Shown here: positions 22,329-22,379 of the stretch, in pieces
How positions within the stretch are numbered: position 1 is the stretch's first letter
Layout of the letters: each line of letters opens with the position of its first letter
Assembly (NCBI GenBank): GCA_023395675.1
Contig: JAEWYL010000063.1
Coordinates: forward strand, 1 to 22,379
From: Chloroflexota bacterium
GTDB taxonomy: Bacteria > Chloroflexota > Anaerolineae > Anaerolineales > UBA4823
Length of the DNA stretch: 22,379 bases
Direction: 5' to 3'
Position numbers and translations under genes: made by a program
Notes under the pieces: model-generated
What the model saw: the letters and a program-made list of their open reading frames with translations, nothing else
Databases searched by the model: none
Told to the model about the DNA's origin: nothing

Positions 22329-22361
22329 AAAAAGATCGGCGTTGATAACGCCGATCTTTTT
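22329..22361. terminator. Perfect rho-independent terminator after the sigma gene
   Basis: AAAAAGATCGGCGTT (22329-22343) and AACGCCGATCTTTTT (22347-22361) are perfect complements around a GAT loop, ending in five T. The A-run on the other side makes it bidirectional. It lies 37 bases after the sigma stop. Confidence 0.95.
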
Positions 22362-22379
22362 GTTGGCTCTATCGTGGAG

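Overview
The window is about 22.4 kb of gene-dense, GC-rich bacterial chromosome. It suggests a free-living Chloroflexota bacterium, most likely of the Anaerolineae type. This is inferred from gene content and style: a separate TIGR03960/TIGR03936 radical SAM pair, a GldG/DUF4340 ABC operon, a TPR protein carrying many LPDWL-like motifs, and a K+-independent membrane pyrophosphatase. No rRNA or other decisive marker is present, so the phylum call is not certain. There is no sign of a phage, insertion sequence, CRISPR array or recent transfer.

Left part (1-5640). A truncated lipoprotein gene and a small helical protein run leftward, divergent from a stand-alone J-domain protein. That protein is convergent with an arginase-fold protein that lacks two expected active-site residues. 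After a 480-base non-coding stretch come a single-domain response regulator, a bidirectional hairpin, a tRNA-Arg(CCG) on the minus strand, a sugar O-acetyltransferase and a DinB-like protein. A perfect 17-bp stem-loop closes this part.

Middle part (5640-16770), almost all on the minus strand. It holds a three-gene operon (TIGR03960 radical SAM protein, TIGR03936 partner, PrsW-type membrane protease), nucleoside diphosphate kinase, a 1121-residue TPR/helix-hairpin-helix protein with a long acidic disordered middle, and a 784-residue H+-translocating pyrophosphatase. The pyrophosphatase has a strong promoter and a structured leader.

Right part (16771-22379), all on the plus strand. A tightly packed four-gene operon encodes an ABC exporter with auxiliary subunits (ATPase, ABC-2 permease, GldG-like protein, DUF4340-like protein). 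It is followed by a primary-type sigma factor with its own promoter(s) and a perfect terminator.

Several promoters share an extended -10 box close to TGGTATAAT, including those of the tRNA, ndk and the radical SAM operon. No clearly new defence or mobile system is visible. The least explained items are the degenerate arginase, the LPDWL-repeat TPR protein, and the pyrophosphatase leader with a hairpin at its predicted +1 and a nine-codon upstream ORF.
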